Position numbers and translations under genes: made by a program. Positions 42,637 to 51,127 of a stretch of DNA of 64,000 bases are shown in pieces. The notes beneath the pieces are model-generated. The model saw only the letters and a program-made list of their open reading frames with translations. It was not told the DNA's origin and did not search any database. This DNA comes from Burkholderiales bacterium. GTDB lineage: Bacteria > Pseudomonadota > Gammaproteobacteria > Burkholderiales > Casimicrobiaceae. Within the stretch, counting starts at the first letter, position 1; each line of letters opens with the position of its first letter. Location: contig CAJPFI010000013.1 of NCBI GenBank assembly GCA_905339295.1, forward strand, positions 1-64,000. Reading direction: 5' to 3'.

Positions 42637-42642
42637 ATTATC
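42637..42642 (-). promoter_or_regulatory. Candidate -10 element of the tRNA-Leu promoter
   Basis: GATAAT on the minus strand lies 50 bp before the mature tRNA 5' end, in an AT-richer spot of the 247-bp gap to folA. No strong -35 is seen. Confidence 0.35.
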
Positions 42643-42834
42643 GCGCATTTGCGTGCCGCCCCGCCGGGACGCCCACGCCGGGATCCCGACGTCCGGCGCC
42701 GACCGGACCCTCCGCCATCGACCTGCCGGCGTCATCGGGGCTATCCCTTGACGACCATTCGGTGCTCCCGGAAGGAACCTCCGGTCCGGAAGCCACCGTC
42801 CCCCGGCCGGATCGACGGGCGACGTCCCGGGAAT

Positions 42835-43377
42835 TCACGCCCCGCGAACGCGGACGTAGTCGACGAACGCGTAGCGGAGCCCGTCGCTCGCGACGTGCGA
42901 CTCGCGTGCGACTTCGCGCCATTCGTCGCGCGCGAACGCGGGGAAGCTGACGTCGCCGTCGAACGGACGCCCGATCTCGGTCAGGTGAAGCGCGCGGGCG
43001 CGCGGCAACGCCTCGCGGTAGAGTTCCGCCCCGCCGATGCAGAAAGCCGGCGGCGGCATCGCCACGCGGGCGAGCGCCTCCGCGAGGGTCGCGACCACCT
43101 CGGCCCCGGCCGACGCGCGATCCGCGCGCGACGTGACGACGATGTTCTGGCGATCGGGAAGCGGGCCGCGCAGCGATTCCCATGTCCGCCGTCCCATGAT
43201 CACCGCGTGTCCTCTCGTGAGCGCGCGGAAGCGCCGCAGGTCGTCGGGCAATCGCCACGGCAGCCCGCCCGCGACGCCGATCACGCCGTTGGATGCGACG
43301 GCCGCGACGATCGCGAGCTCCGGGACGGGGGCGCCGGCCGGCGGCTGGCCGGTGGGCGAGGCGGGACGATCGCTCAC
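42835..43377 (-). CDS. folA: Dihydrofolate reductase
   Basis: The 180-residue protein has the DHFR motifs AIVAAVASNGVIGVAGGLPW, LPDDLRRFRALTRGH with the catalytic aspartate, and VIMGRRTWESL and FCIGGAELYREALP. It reduces dihydrofolate to tetrahydrofolate and is linked functionally to thyA (47752-48546), which lies nearby but not adjacent. GTG at 43377 is the best start; it adds a Pro-rich N-terminal extension of about 20 residues to the usual enzyme. Confidence 0.93.
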   Translation of the reverse strand: MSDRPASPTGQPPAGAPVPELAIVAAVASNGVIGVAGGLPWRLPDDLRRFRALTRGHAVIMGRRTWESLRGPLPDRQNIVVTSRADRASAGAEVVATLAEALARVAMPPPAFCIGGAELYREALPRARALHLTEIGRPFDGDVSFPAFARDEWREVARESHVASDGLRYAFVDYVRVRGA

Positions 43378-43406
43378 GCCGGGCGTGCCGCGCCGCAGGT
43401 CGGTGT

Positions 43407-43425
43407 CATAATCGCGCGGATTATA
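43407..43425. promoter_or_regulatory. Overlapping divergent -10 elements and palindrome between folA and glrK
   Basis: ATAATC-GCGCG-GATTAT (43408-43424) is a perfect inverted repeat. It contains CATAAT on the plus strand (toward glrK) and TATAAT on the minus strand (toward folA, 43 bp from its start). Only about 66 bp separate the two genes, so opposite promoters overlap here. Confidence 0.5.
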
Positions 43426-43443
43426 GCGGCGGCTCGCGCCCCC

Positions 43444-44925
43444 ATGTATTACCCGCGCTCGTTCCTCAAGTTCATCCTGCTGTCGTTCCTGCTGGTGAGC
43501 GTGCCGCTCCTGTACGCGCTCGCCGAGCTCCTGCTGTCGGTCGACCGTCTCTCCGCGCAGAGCCGGGAGGAAGTGCTGCACGCGGCGCAGGCGGCGCGCA
43601 CGAGCCGGCTGCTCTTCGAGCAGGCGACGACGCTCGAGCGCATCGTCCGACAGCAGCTGATCCTCGACGACCCGGCGCTCCTCGACGACTACGGCAGGAT
43701 GCAGCGCGAGTTCCGCGCCACGGGCGCGCAGCTCGCGCAGCTCCCGCTCGAGGCCTCCGAGCTCGCGACCCTCCAGACACTGCTCGACAGGGAGACCGGC
43801 CTCGCGTCGCAACTGGTCGCGCCGCAGCGCACGCAGGAGGGCGCGGCGAAGCTCGCCGAAGGTTTCGCCGCGCTGGTCGACGGCGCGCAGGCGATGCTTG
43901 CCGCGTCGACGCAGCTCACGCAGCGCGCCATCGAGCGGCTGCAGGAGACCGCCGCGCGCGCCCGCGAGAAATGGCTCTGGCTCGCGCTCGCCACCGCGGG
44001 CATCGCGCTGGCGCTCGCGATCCTGTTCGCCGTGCTGATCGCCCGCCCGATCCGACAGCTCGACCTCGCGATCCGCCAGATGGGGACCGCGGACTTCACG
44101 CACGCGGTCGTCGTCAACGGGCCGCAGGACCTGCGCTACGTCGGCCAGCGCCTCGACTGGCTGCGCACGCGTCTGCGCGACCTCGAGGAGCAGCAGACGC
44201 GCTTCCTGCGCCACGTGTCGCACGAGCTGAAAACGCCGCTCACCGCGGTGCGCGAGGGCGCCGAGCTGCTGCGCGACGAGGTCGGCGGCAAGCTCACGCG
44301 CGAGCAGCATGACATCGTGCGCATCGTCCGCGAGAACACGCTGTCGCTGCAGAAGCTGATCGAGGACCTGCTCAGGTGGCACCAGACGCGCATCGTCGAA
44401 CCGGCGACGGTCGGCCCGGTCGAGCTTCCCGGCGTCGTGCGCCGCGTGCTGCGCGAGCAGAAGCTCGCCGCGCTCGCGAGGATGATCGCGTTCGAGACGC
44501 GCCTCGAGCCGGCCGTCGTCACCGGTGACGCGGAGCGGCTGCGCACGATCGTCGACAACCTCGTCTCCAACGCGATCAAGTACTCGCCGCGGTCGGGCAC
44601 GATCGCGGTCGATCTTCGCGCGCGCGACGGGCAGGCGATCCTCGAGGTGGCCGACGAGGGCCCCGGTGTCGAGGCGGCCGAGCGGGAGCGCGTGTTCGAG
44701 TCGTTCTACCAGGGCGCGCCGCCCTCGGAAGGGCGCGTGAAGGGCAGCGGGCTCGGGCTCGCGATCGCGCGCGAGTACGCGCTCGGGCACGGCGGTCGCG
44801 TCGAGGTGACCGGGCGTGCCGATGGCGCGGCGGGCGCGTGCTTCCGGCTCCTGCTGCCGCTCGTGGCGGGCGCGGGCGCGCATGCCGCGGCGCGTCGCGG
44901 CCTGACCGCCGCGGGAGTGGAGTGA
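43444..44925 (+). CDS. glrK: Sensor histidine kinase of the GlrK/QseE type
   Basis: The 493-residue protein has a transmembrane helix at the N-terminus (about 8-28), a periplasmic helical sensor region (about 30-175) and a second transmembrane helix (about 178-200). A HAMP domain, the phospho-acceptor His260 (RHVSHELKTPLTAV), the N-box VDNLVSNAIKYSP, and G boxes DEGPGVE and GSGLGLAIA complete it. The gene order kinase, lipoprotein, sigma-54 activator matches E. coli glrK-qseG-glrR, which responds to envelope stress. Its stop overlaps the next ATG (TGATG). Confidence 0.85.
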   Translation: MYYPRSFLKFILLSFLLVSVPLLYALAELLLSVDRLSAQSREEVLHAAQAARTSRLLFEQATTLERIVRQQLILDDPALLDDYGRMQREFRATGAQLAQLPLEASELATLQTLLDRETGLASQLVAPQRTQEGAAKLAEGFAALVDGAQAMLAASTQLTQRAIERLQETAARAREKWLWLALATAGIALALAILFAVLIARPIRQLDLAIRQMGTADFTHAVVVNGPQDLRYVGQRLDWLRTRLRDLEEQQTRFLRHVSHELKTPLTAVREGAELLRDEVGGKLTREQHDIVRIVRENTLSLQKLIEDLLRWHQTRIVEPATVGPVELPGVVRRVLREQKLAALARMIAFETRLEPAVVTGDAERLRTIVDNLVSNAIKYSPRSGTIAVDLRARDGQAILEVADEGPGVEAAERERVFESFYQGAPPSEGRVKGSGLGLAIAREYALGHGGRVEVTGRADGAAGACFRLLLPLVAGAGAHAAARRGLTAAGVE

Positions 44926-45797
44926 TGGTCCCGCCGGCCCGCGACACGCGCGCGTCCCCGCGGGGTGCATGCCGCGCGCGCACGGCGTTGGTCATCGCAT
45001 GCGCGGCCGCGCTCGGCGCCGGTTGCGGGTCGCTGCCGCAGACGTCGCCGGAGGACATCTACGCCCTCCCGGCGCTCGAGTTCGACTCGACGCCGCTGAT
45101 CGAGTCGCCGCCGCTCGAGCCGGTCGAGCCGGTGGAGCCGCCGCTGCTGGCGCCGCCGCTCATGCCCGCGCCGGCGCCCGCGCCTTCGGTCGCGCCCGCG
45201 CCGTCCATGTCCGCGATCGCGGCCTCGCCCGGTGCGTCGGGACCGGCGTCAGGATCGCCCGCCGCGCGCGCGCCGGCGGAGAACGTGGTCGCCGCGGTGG
45301 CGCCCGCCCCGTTGCCGCAGGTCGCGGTCCTGCCGCCGGAGGACCTCGCGGCACTCGCGCTGATCGCGGACCTGCAGCGCATCCATGCGCTCGGTCCCGA
45401 CGAGGTGAAGCGCGAGCTGGCCGCCGCCACGAGCGCGCTGTCGCGCGAACGCAACGACGCGAACCGCGTTCGCCTCGCGGTCCTCTACACGATGCTCCAC
45501 ACGAATCTCCAGGACGATCAGCGCGCGCTGCAACTCCTCGAGAACGTCGCAAGGAGCGGCGGGGGGGCGACGCCGATCAAGGCGCTCGCAGCCGTGCTGC
45601 ACGCACAGGTGTCCGACCGGATCCGTTCGGTGCGCGAAGAGCAGCTCAAGGCCAACGACGCCGTGCAGAAGCTCGAGGCGCTCCGGGCGATGGAGCGCAG
45701 CCTGTTCCGGGACCGCGTCCGCAGCGGCGGCGGGGGCGGTGGAGGCGGGGGTGGGGGCGGCGGTGGCGGCGGCGGTGGCGGCAGCGGCGGGCGATGA
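44925..45797 (+). CDS. QseG-like lipoprotein of the GlrK/GlrR locus, with poly-glycine tail
   Basis: The 290-residue protein has a hydrophobic signal and a lipobox-like LGAGC, so outer-membrane lipidation is likely, although the -3 residue is atypical. A long Pro/Ala-rich linker (about 50-125) is followed by a helical domain (about 140-265) with LAALALIADLQRIHALGPDEVKREL, resembling QseG. It then ends in about 20 consecutive glycines plus SGGR. The middle position between kinase and response regulator is the strongest evidence for QseG. QseG in enterics binds the kinase and controls its activity. Confidence 0.65.
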   Translation: MVPPARDTRASPRGACRARTALVIACAAALGAGCGSLPQTSPEDIYALPALEFDSTPLIESPPLEPVEPVEPPLLAPPLMPAPAPAPSVAPAPSMSAIAASPGASGPASGSPAARAPAENVVAAVAPAPLPQVAVLPPEDLAALALIADLQRIHALGPDEVKRELAAATSALSRERNDANRVRLAVLYTMLHTNLQDDQRALQLLENVARSGGGATPIKALAAVLHAQVSDRIRSVREEQLKANDAVQKLEALRAMERSLFRDRVRSGGGGGGGGGGGGGGGGGGGSGGR

Positions 45798-45825
45798 CGC
45801 CCGGCCGCGAACGGGGAAGGGCACG

Positions 45826-47175
<1,350 letters not shown>

Positions 47176-47207
47176 CCGGCCGCTGCCGCGCCGGAGCGCT
47201 TCCGTGC

Positions 47208-47225
47208 TGTCGTGACGGAACGACA
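47208..47225. promoter_or_regulatory. GlrR-box-like site 1 (TGTC-N10-GACA)
   Basis: TGTC (47208-47211), ten bases and GACA (47222-47225) match exactly the site known for E. coli GlrR. It lies about 190 bp upstream of the sigma-54 promoter, typical of an enhancer position. Confidence 0.7.
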
Positions 47226-47272
47226 TCCATTCCTGTTGCAAAACAGGGATTTGCGTCGGATCAGCGCGCGAC

Positions 47273-47290
47273 TGTCGTGCGGATGCGACA
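47273..47290. promoter_or_regulatory. GlrR-box-like site 2 (TGTC-N10-GACA)
   Basis: A second exact TGTC (47273-47276), ten bases, GACA (47287-47290). It is centred 65 bp from site 1, close to six helical turns, so two GlrR dimers could sit on the same face. Confidence 0.72.
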
Positions 47291-47326
47291 GTCGGCCCCC
47301 CAACGCGGCCTGGCCGTCCATCTCTT

Positions 47327-47339
47327 GATCAGCGGATTA
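47327..47339. promoter_or_regulatory. IHF-like site between GlrR boxes and sigma-54 promoter
   Basis: GATCAGCGGATTA matches the IHF consensus WATCAR-N4-TTR except for the first base. It lies in an AT-rich patch between the enhancer boxes and the promoter, where DNA bending helps sigma-54 activators. A 13-bp palindrome, AGACATTATGTCT, follows at 47362-47374. Confidence 0.45.
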
Positions 47340-47398
47340 ACGTGTGTTTGATAGACGATAAAGACATTATGTCTGCAAGATAGCGTATTTTTGCAATG

Positions 47399-47415
47399 TT
47401 GGCACGGCACGTGCT
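47399..47415 (+). promoter_or_regulatory. Sigma-54 promoter downstream of glrR
   Basis: TTGGCACG-G-CAC-GTGCT fits the consensus TTGGCACG-R-N3-TTGCW with one mismatch. The invariant GG (47401-47402) and GC (47413-47414) have the required 10-bp spacing. The start is expected near 47425. Confidence 0.75.
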
Positions 47416-47450
47416 TCGTGGTGGTCGACCATCGACGAACGCACGCAGCC

Positions 47451-47597
47451 ATGGACGACTACGCCCCCGACTTCATGTCCCACTGGATTCCTGCGCACGA
47501 TGCGGCCGACGACCGCGACGAGCGCCGGACTGCCGGGGACGAGGAGGCGCTTGCCGAGCTGGCCGAGAGGATCCTCGCGGCGCGCAGCGTCGTCTGA
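47451..47597 (+). CDS. Possible small acidic protein within the sigma-54 transcript
   Basis: The 48-residue ORF (MDDYAPDFMSHWIPAHDAAD..., ending in an Ala/Glu-rich helix LAELAERILAARS) has G/C at most third positions, like real genes here. It begins about 26 nt after the predicted transcript start, but no Shine-Dalgarno is visible. It has no transmembrane segment and I recognise no family. It could be non-coding sequence with the region's base bias. Confidence 0.4.
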   Translation: MDDYAPDFMSHWIPAHDAADDRDERRTAGDEEALAELAERILAARSVV

Positions 47598-47671
47598 ACG
47601 GGTTTCACCCGCGGCCGGAGGGCCGCCCCACCGGAAGCGGGGGACCATGCTTCCTCTATCGGAACCCCCTT

Positions 47672-47704
47672 GCCCGCCAACTCCTCCCGGCGGGCTTCTT
47701 TTTC
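47672..47704 (+). terminator. Strong intrinsic terminator of the sigma-54 transcript
   Basis: GCCCGCC (47672-47678) and GGCGGGC (47689-47695) form a perfect 7-bp stem with a 10-nt loop, followed by TTCTTTTTC. On the other strand there is no T-run, so it serves the plus strand rather than thyA. Confidence 0.88.
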
Positions 47705-47751
47705 GCCCGCAACGATGTGAGTGCTTGCTAGCGTAACCGGAGCGACGGAGG

Positions 47752-48546
47752 CTAGACCGCGACCGGCGCCTTGATCGCCGGATGGTGGCGGTAGTCGGCG
47801 ATCTCCACGTCGTCGTAGTCGTAGTCGAAGATCGAGGCCGGCCGGCGCCGGAAGGCGAGCCGGGGGGACGGGTAGGGGGCTCGCGACAGTTGCTCGTCCA
47901 CCTGCGCCATGTGGTTCGCATACAGGTGGCAATCGCCGCCGGTCCAGACGAAATCGCCGACGCCGAGCCCGCACTGCTGGGCGAGCATGTGCGTCAGGAG
48001 CGCGTAGCTCGCGATGTTGAACGGCACGCCGAGGAAGATGTCGGCGCTGCGCTGGTAGAGCTGGCACGACAGGCGGCCTTCCGCCACGTAGAACTGGAAC
48101 AGCGCGTGGCAGGGGGGAAGCTTCATGCGCGGAATCTCGCCGACGTTCCACGCAGACACGATCAGCCGCCGCGAATCCGGATTGCGCTTCAGTTCGGCGA
48201 CGAGATTCGCGATCTGGTCGATGCGCGTGCCGTCCGGCGCGGGCCAGGAGCGCCACTGGACGCCGTAGACCGGGCCGAGCTCGCCGTCGGCGTCCGCCCA
48301 CTCGTCCCAGATCGTCACGCCTCGCTCGCGCAGCCAGCGCACGTTCGACTCGCCCCGCAGGAACCACAGGAGCTCGAGGATCACCGACTTGAGGTGGACG
48401 CGCTTGGTCGTGACCAGCGGAAACCCGCGCGCGAGGTCGAAGCGCATCTGGTGGCCGAACACCGAGCGCGTGCCGGTGCCCGTGCGGTCCGCCTTGCGGT
48501 GGCCGTGGTCGCGCACGTGGCGCATGAGGTCGAGGTAGGGTTGCAT
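47752..48546 (-). CDS. thyA: Thymidylate synthase
   Basis: The 264-residue protein has standard ThyA length and motifs: [17 protein letters not shown], the nucleophile cysteine in [31 protein letters not shown] and the C-terminal KAPVAV end. It converts dUMP to dTMP and produces the dihydrofolate that FolA recycles. ATG at 48546, 36 bp after a TACAAT -10 element. Confidence 0.97.
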   Translation of the reverse strand: MQPYLDLMRHVRDHGHRKADRTGTGTRSVFGHQMRFDLARGFPLVTTKRVHLKSVILELLWFLRGESNVRWLRERGVTIWDEWADADGELGPVYGVQWRSWPAPDGTRIDQIANLVAELKRNPDSRRLIVSAWNVGEIPRMKLPPCHALFQFYVAEGRLSCQLYQRSADIFLGVPFNIASYALLTHMLAQQCGLGVGDFVWTGGDCHLYANHMAQVDEQLSRAPYPSPRLAFRRRPASIFDYDYDDVEIADYRHHPAIKAPVAV

Positions 48547-48581
48547 CGGCGAACCGGGCGGGACGATCGTCGCGCCCGCCG

Positions 48582-48587
48582 ATTGTA
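48582..48587 (-). promoter_or_regulatory. Candidate -10 element of thyA
   Basis: TACAAT on the minus strand lies 36 bp before the thyA ATG in an otherwise GC-rich gap. Confidence 0.45.
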
Positions 48588-48667
48588 GCGGACGCGCCTG
48601 CGGCGGGGAGCCGCGCCCGCCGACCGCCGGGACTTGACGGCAGGCGTGAACGAAGGTAGCTTGTTAC

Positions 48668-48694
48668 GACTACATAACTAGTCATATAGTCATG
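48668..48694. promoter_or_regulatory. Probable ArsR-family operator
   Basis: GACTA-N6-TAGTC (48668-48683) is an imperfectly extended inverted repeat, followed by a direct repeat TAGTCATA/TAGTCATG (48679-48694). The AT-rich patch is striking against the surrounding GC and lies 44 bp before the arsR-type gene, as expected for autoregulation. Confidence 0.55.
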
Positions 48695-48737
48695 ACTTCG
48701 CGCGCCGGGCGGCCCCGGCGCGGCCGTGCCGACGCCG

Positions 48738-49049
48738 ATGCGCTCCACCTATACCCGCGCCCTTCCGCGCGCCTGGCAGCCGGTCGCGAGCGTGTTCACC
48801 GCGCTCGGCGATCCGCACCGCCAGCGGATCCTGCTCATGTTCGAGCGCGGCGAGCGCCTCTCGATCGGCGAGATCGTCGCGGCGTCGACGCTCTCGCGCA
48901 CCGCGGTCGCGCATCACCTGCGCGTGCTGCGCGAGGCGGGCGTCCTCAGGTCGGAGAAGGTCGGCCGCGAGGTCTGGTACTGGCCCGACCCGTCGCCGGT
49001 GCGCGCCGCGCTGGACGCGGTCGAGGGCTACCTCCGTACGAATCACTGA
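48738..49049 (+). CDS. ArsR-family transcriptional regulator
   Basis: The 103-residue winged-helix protein contains FTALGDPHRQRILLMF, the recognition helix AASTLSRTAVAHHLRVLREAGVL in two pieces, and VGREVWYWPDP. No metal-binding cysteine pair is present, so it is a non-metal ArsR type. ATG at 48738 is chosen; an in-frame GTG at 48726 would add four residues. It probably represses itself through the repeats at 48668-48694 and may control the LplT-PlsC gene 130 bp downstream. Confidence 0.85.
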   Translation: MRSTYTRALPRAWQPVASVFTALGDPHRQRILLMFERGERLSIGEIVAASTLSRTAVAHHLRVLREAGVLRSEKVGREVWYWPDPSPVRAALDAVEGYLRTNH

Positions 49050-49179
49050 CTGGGGAGCGACCATGCCCGGACGCAGCGCGATCCACCCCGCGGGACGTCC
49101 CGCGGCCGGCGCCACGCCCTGCCGCGCGCGACGACCCGCGCCCCTGCGCCGCCGCGTCCGGCGCTGACGCGGCCCCGCC

Positions 49180-51093
49180 ATGTCCGAGCACGTCAACCCC
49201 GGGCCCGCCGGCCACGAGCCCAGCCAGTTCGACCTGATGCGCGAGCGTCGCTTCGCGCCGTTCTTCTGGACGCAGTTCCTCGGGGCCGCGAACGACAATG
49301 TCTACAAGAACGCGCTCGTGATCTTCGTCGCGTTCCAGGCGGCGAGCATGACCTCGGCGGACCCCGACACGCTCGTGAACCTCGCCGGCGCCGTGTTCAT
49401 CGCGCCGTTCATGCTGCTGTCGGCCACCGGCGGCCAGCTCGCCGACAAGTTCGAGAAGTCGCGCGTCATCCGCGCGCTCAAGGTGTCCGAGATCGCGATC
49501 ATGGCGATGGGGCTCGCGGGATTCCTGATGCGCGACGTCGCCGTGCTGTTCGCCGCGCTCGCGCTGATGGGCGTGCAGTCGACGCTGTTCGGTCCCGTCA
49601 AGTACGCGATCCTGCCGCAGCACCTCAAGCCCGAGGAGCTCGTCGGCGGCAACGGCCTGGTCGAGATGGGAACGTTCGTCGCGATCCTCCTCGGCACGAT
49701 CGCCGGCGGGCTCATCGTCGGCGCGGGACCGGACGGTCCGCTGTGGGCCGGATCGCTCGCGATCGCGATCGCGGTCGCGGGCTGGCTCGTGAGCCGGGAC
49801 ATTCCCGTGACGCCCGCCGTCGACCCGGGCCTCGTGTTCAACTGGAACCCGTTCACCGAGACCTGGTGCAACCTCGTCCTGTCGAGCGGCAACCGGGTCG
49901 TGTGGCTGTCGATGATCGGGATCTCGTGGTTCTGGTTCTACGGCGCGCTCTTCCTCGCGCAGTTCGCCGGTTTCTCGCGCGACCACCTGGGGGGCAACGA
50001 GACGGTCGTCACCGCGCTCCTCGCGGTGTTCTCGGTGGGCATCGGGGCGGGCTCGCTGCTGTGCGAGCGGCTGTCGCGGCGGCGCGTCGAGCTGGGGCTC
50101 GTGCCGTTCGGGTCGATCGGGCTCACGCTGTTCGCCGTCGACCTCTGGCTCGCGAGCCGCGGCCTCTCGGCGCCGTCGGTGGCGGGCCTGGAGGCGTTCG
50201 TCGCGAAGCCCGCGCACTGGCGCGTCGCGTTCGACCTCGTGATGATCGGCGTGTTCGGCGGCTTCTACATCGTGCCGCTCTACGCGCTGATCCAGGAGCG
50301 CAGCGCGCCATCGCACCGCTCGCGGATCATCGCGGCGAACAACATCCTCAACGCGGTGTTCATGGTCGCGGCCGCGCTGATCGCGATCCTGCTGCTCGAG
50401 GCGGGACTGACGGTCCCCGACCTGTTCCTCGTCACCGGGCTCATGAACGCGGCGGTCGCGCTGTTCATCTACCGGCTGGTGCCCGAGTTCCTGATGCGCT
50501 TCCTGGCGTGGATCCTGATCAACGCCGTCTACCGCGTGCGCGCCGAGGGCCTCGGGCACATCCCGGACGACGGGCCGTGCGTCGTCGCCTGCAATCACGT
50601 GAGCTACGTCGACGCGGTGGCGATCGCGGCATGCGTGCGCCGGCCGGTGCGGTTCGTCATGGACCACCGCATCTTCGCGATCCCGCTGCTGTCGTTCATC
50701 TTCCGCACGATGGGGGCGATCCCGATCGCGTCGGCACGCGAGGACCCGGCGCTCAAGGAGCGCGCGTTCGCGGAGGCCGCGGCCGTGCTCGCGCGCGGCG
50801 AGGTGCTGGGCATCTTCCCGGAGGGCCGCCTCACGCCCGACGGCGAGCTCGGCATCTTCCGGCCGGGACTCTCCGACATCCTCGAGCGCACGCCGGCCCC
50901 GGTCGTGCCGATGGCGCTCAAGGGCCTGTGGGGAAGCTTCTTCTCGCGCGCCGCGAACGGCAGGGTGATGCGCAGGTTCCGCGGCGTGTTCTCGCGCATC
51001 GGGCTCGCGGCCGGCGCCCCGATCGCGCCGCGCGCCGCGACGCCCGAGCGCCTGAGGGCCGAGATCGCCGCCCTGCGCGGCAACGAGCGATGA
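49180..51093 (+). CDS. LplT-PlsC fusion: MFS lysophospholipid transporter fused to acyltransferase
   Basis: The 637-residue protein combines an N-terminal major-facilitator module (about 20-440, about 12 helices; FLGAANDNVYKNALVIFV opening as in LplT) with a C-terminal PlsC acyltransferase (about 445-635). The acyltransferase keeps HX4D (NHVSYVD, His473/Asp478) and FPEGRLTPDGEL. The Aas-type fusion in other bacteria also has an acyl-ACP synthetase; that domain is absent here. It likely flips lysophospholipids inward and reacylates them. Confidence 0.88.
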   Translation: MSEHVNPGPAGHEPSQFDLMRERRFAPFFWTQFLGAANDNVYKNALVIFVAFQAASMTSADPDTLVNLAGAVFIAPFMLLSATGGQLADKFEKSRVIRALKVSEIAIMAMGLAGFLMRDVAVLFAALALMGVQSTLFGPVKYAILPQHLKPEELVGGNGLVEMGTFVAILLGTIAGGLIVGAGPDGPLWAGSLAIAIAVAGWLVSRDIPVTPAVDPGLVFNWNPFTETWCNLVLSSGNRVVWLSMIGISWFWFYGALFLAQFAGFSRDHLGGNETVVTALLAVFSVGIGAGSLLCERLSRRRVELGLVPFGSIGLTLFAVDLWLASRGLSAPSVAGLEAFVAKPAHWRVAFDLVMIGVFGGFYIVPLYALIQERSAPSHRSRIIAANNILNAVFMVAAALIAILLLEAGLTVPDLFLVTGLMNAAVALFIYRLVPEFLMRFLAWILINAVYRVRAEGLGHIPDDGPCVVACNHVSYVDAVAIAACVRRPVRFVMDHRIFAIPLLSFIFRTMGAIPIASAREDPALKERAFAEAAAVLARGEVLGIFPEGRLTPDGELGIFRPGLSDILERTPAPVVPMALKGLWGSFFSRAANGRVMRRFRGVFSRIGLAAGAPIAPRAATPERLRAEIAALRGNER

Positions 51094-51127
51094 GCCGGGC
51101 GCGCCTGCGCGCGGCAAGGGGACGGCG

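Larger units (their letters stand above)
47425..47704 (+). ncRNA. Predicted GlrR/sigma-54-dependent small transcript (possible regulatory RNA)
   Basis: Start predicted from the sigma-54 promoter and end from the terminator: about 280 nt. The 3' half folds into a chain of hairpins: GGGT-TTC-ACCC (47600-47610), GCGGCC-GGAG-GGCCGC (47611-47626), a GGGGG/CCCCC stem (47639-47643 with 47665-47669) whose loop holds CTTCCTCT, and the terminator stem whose loop holds CTCCTCCC. Such C/U-rich loops are complementary to Shine-Dalgarno sequences and are common in sRNAs. The 5' part contains a possible 48-residue ORF, so it could be a small mRNA or a dual-function RNA. No known RNA family is claimed. Confidence 0.5.

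Noticed and set aside
43378-43443. A GlrR-type box upstream of glrK
   Set aside because: A TGTC occurs (43404-43407), but the sequence ten bases on is GGAT, not GACA; no sigma-54 promoter is present.
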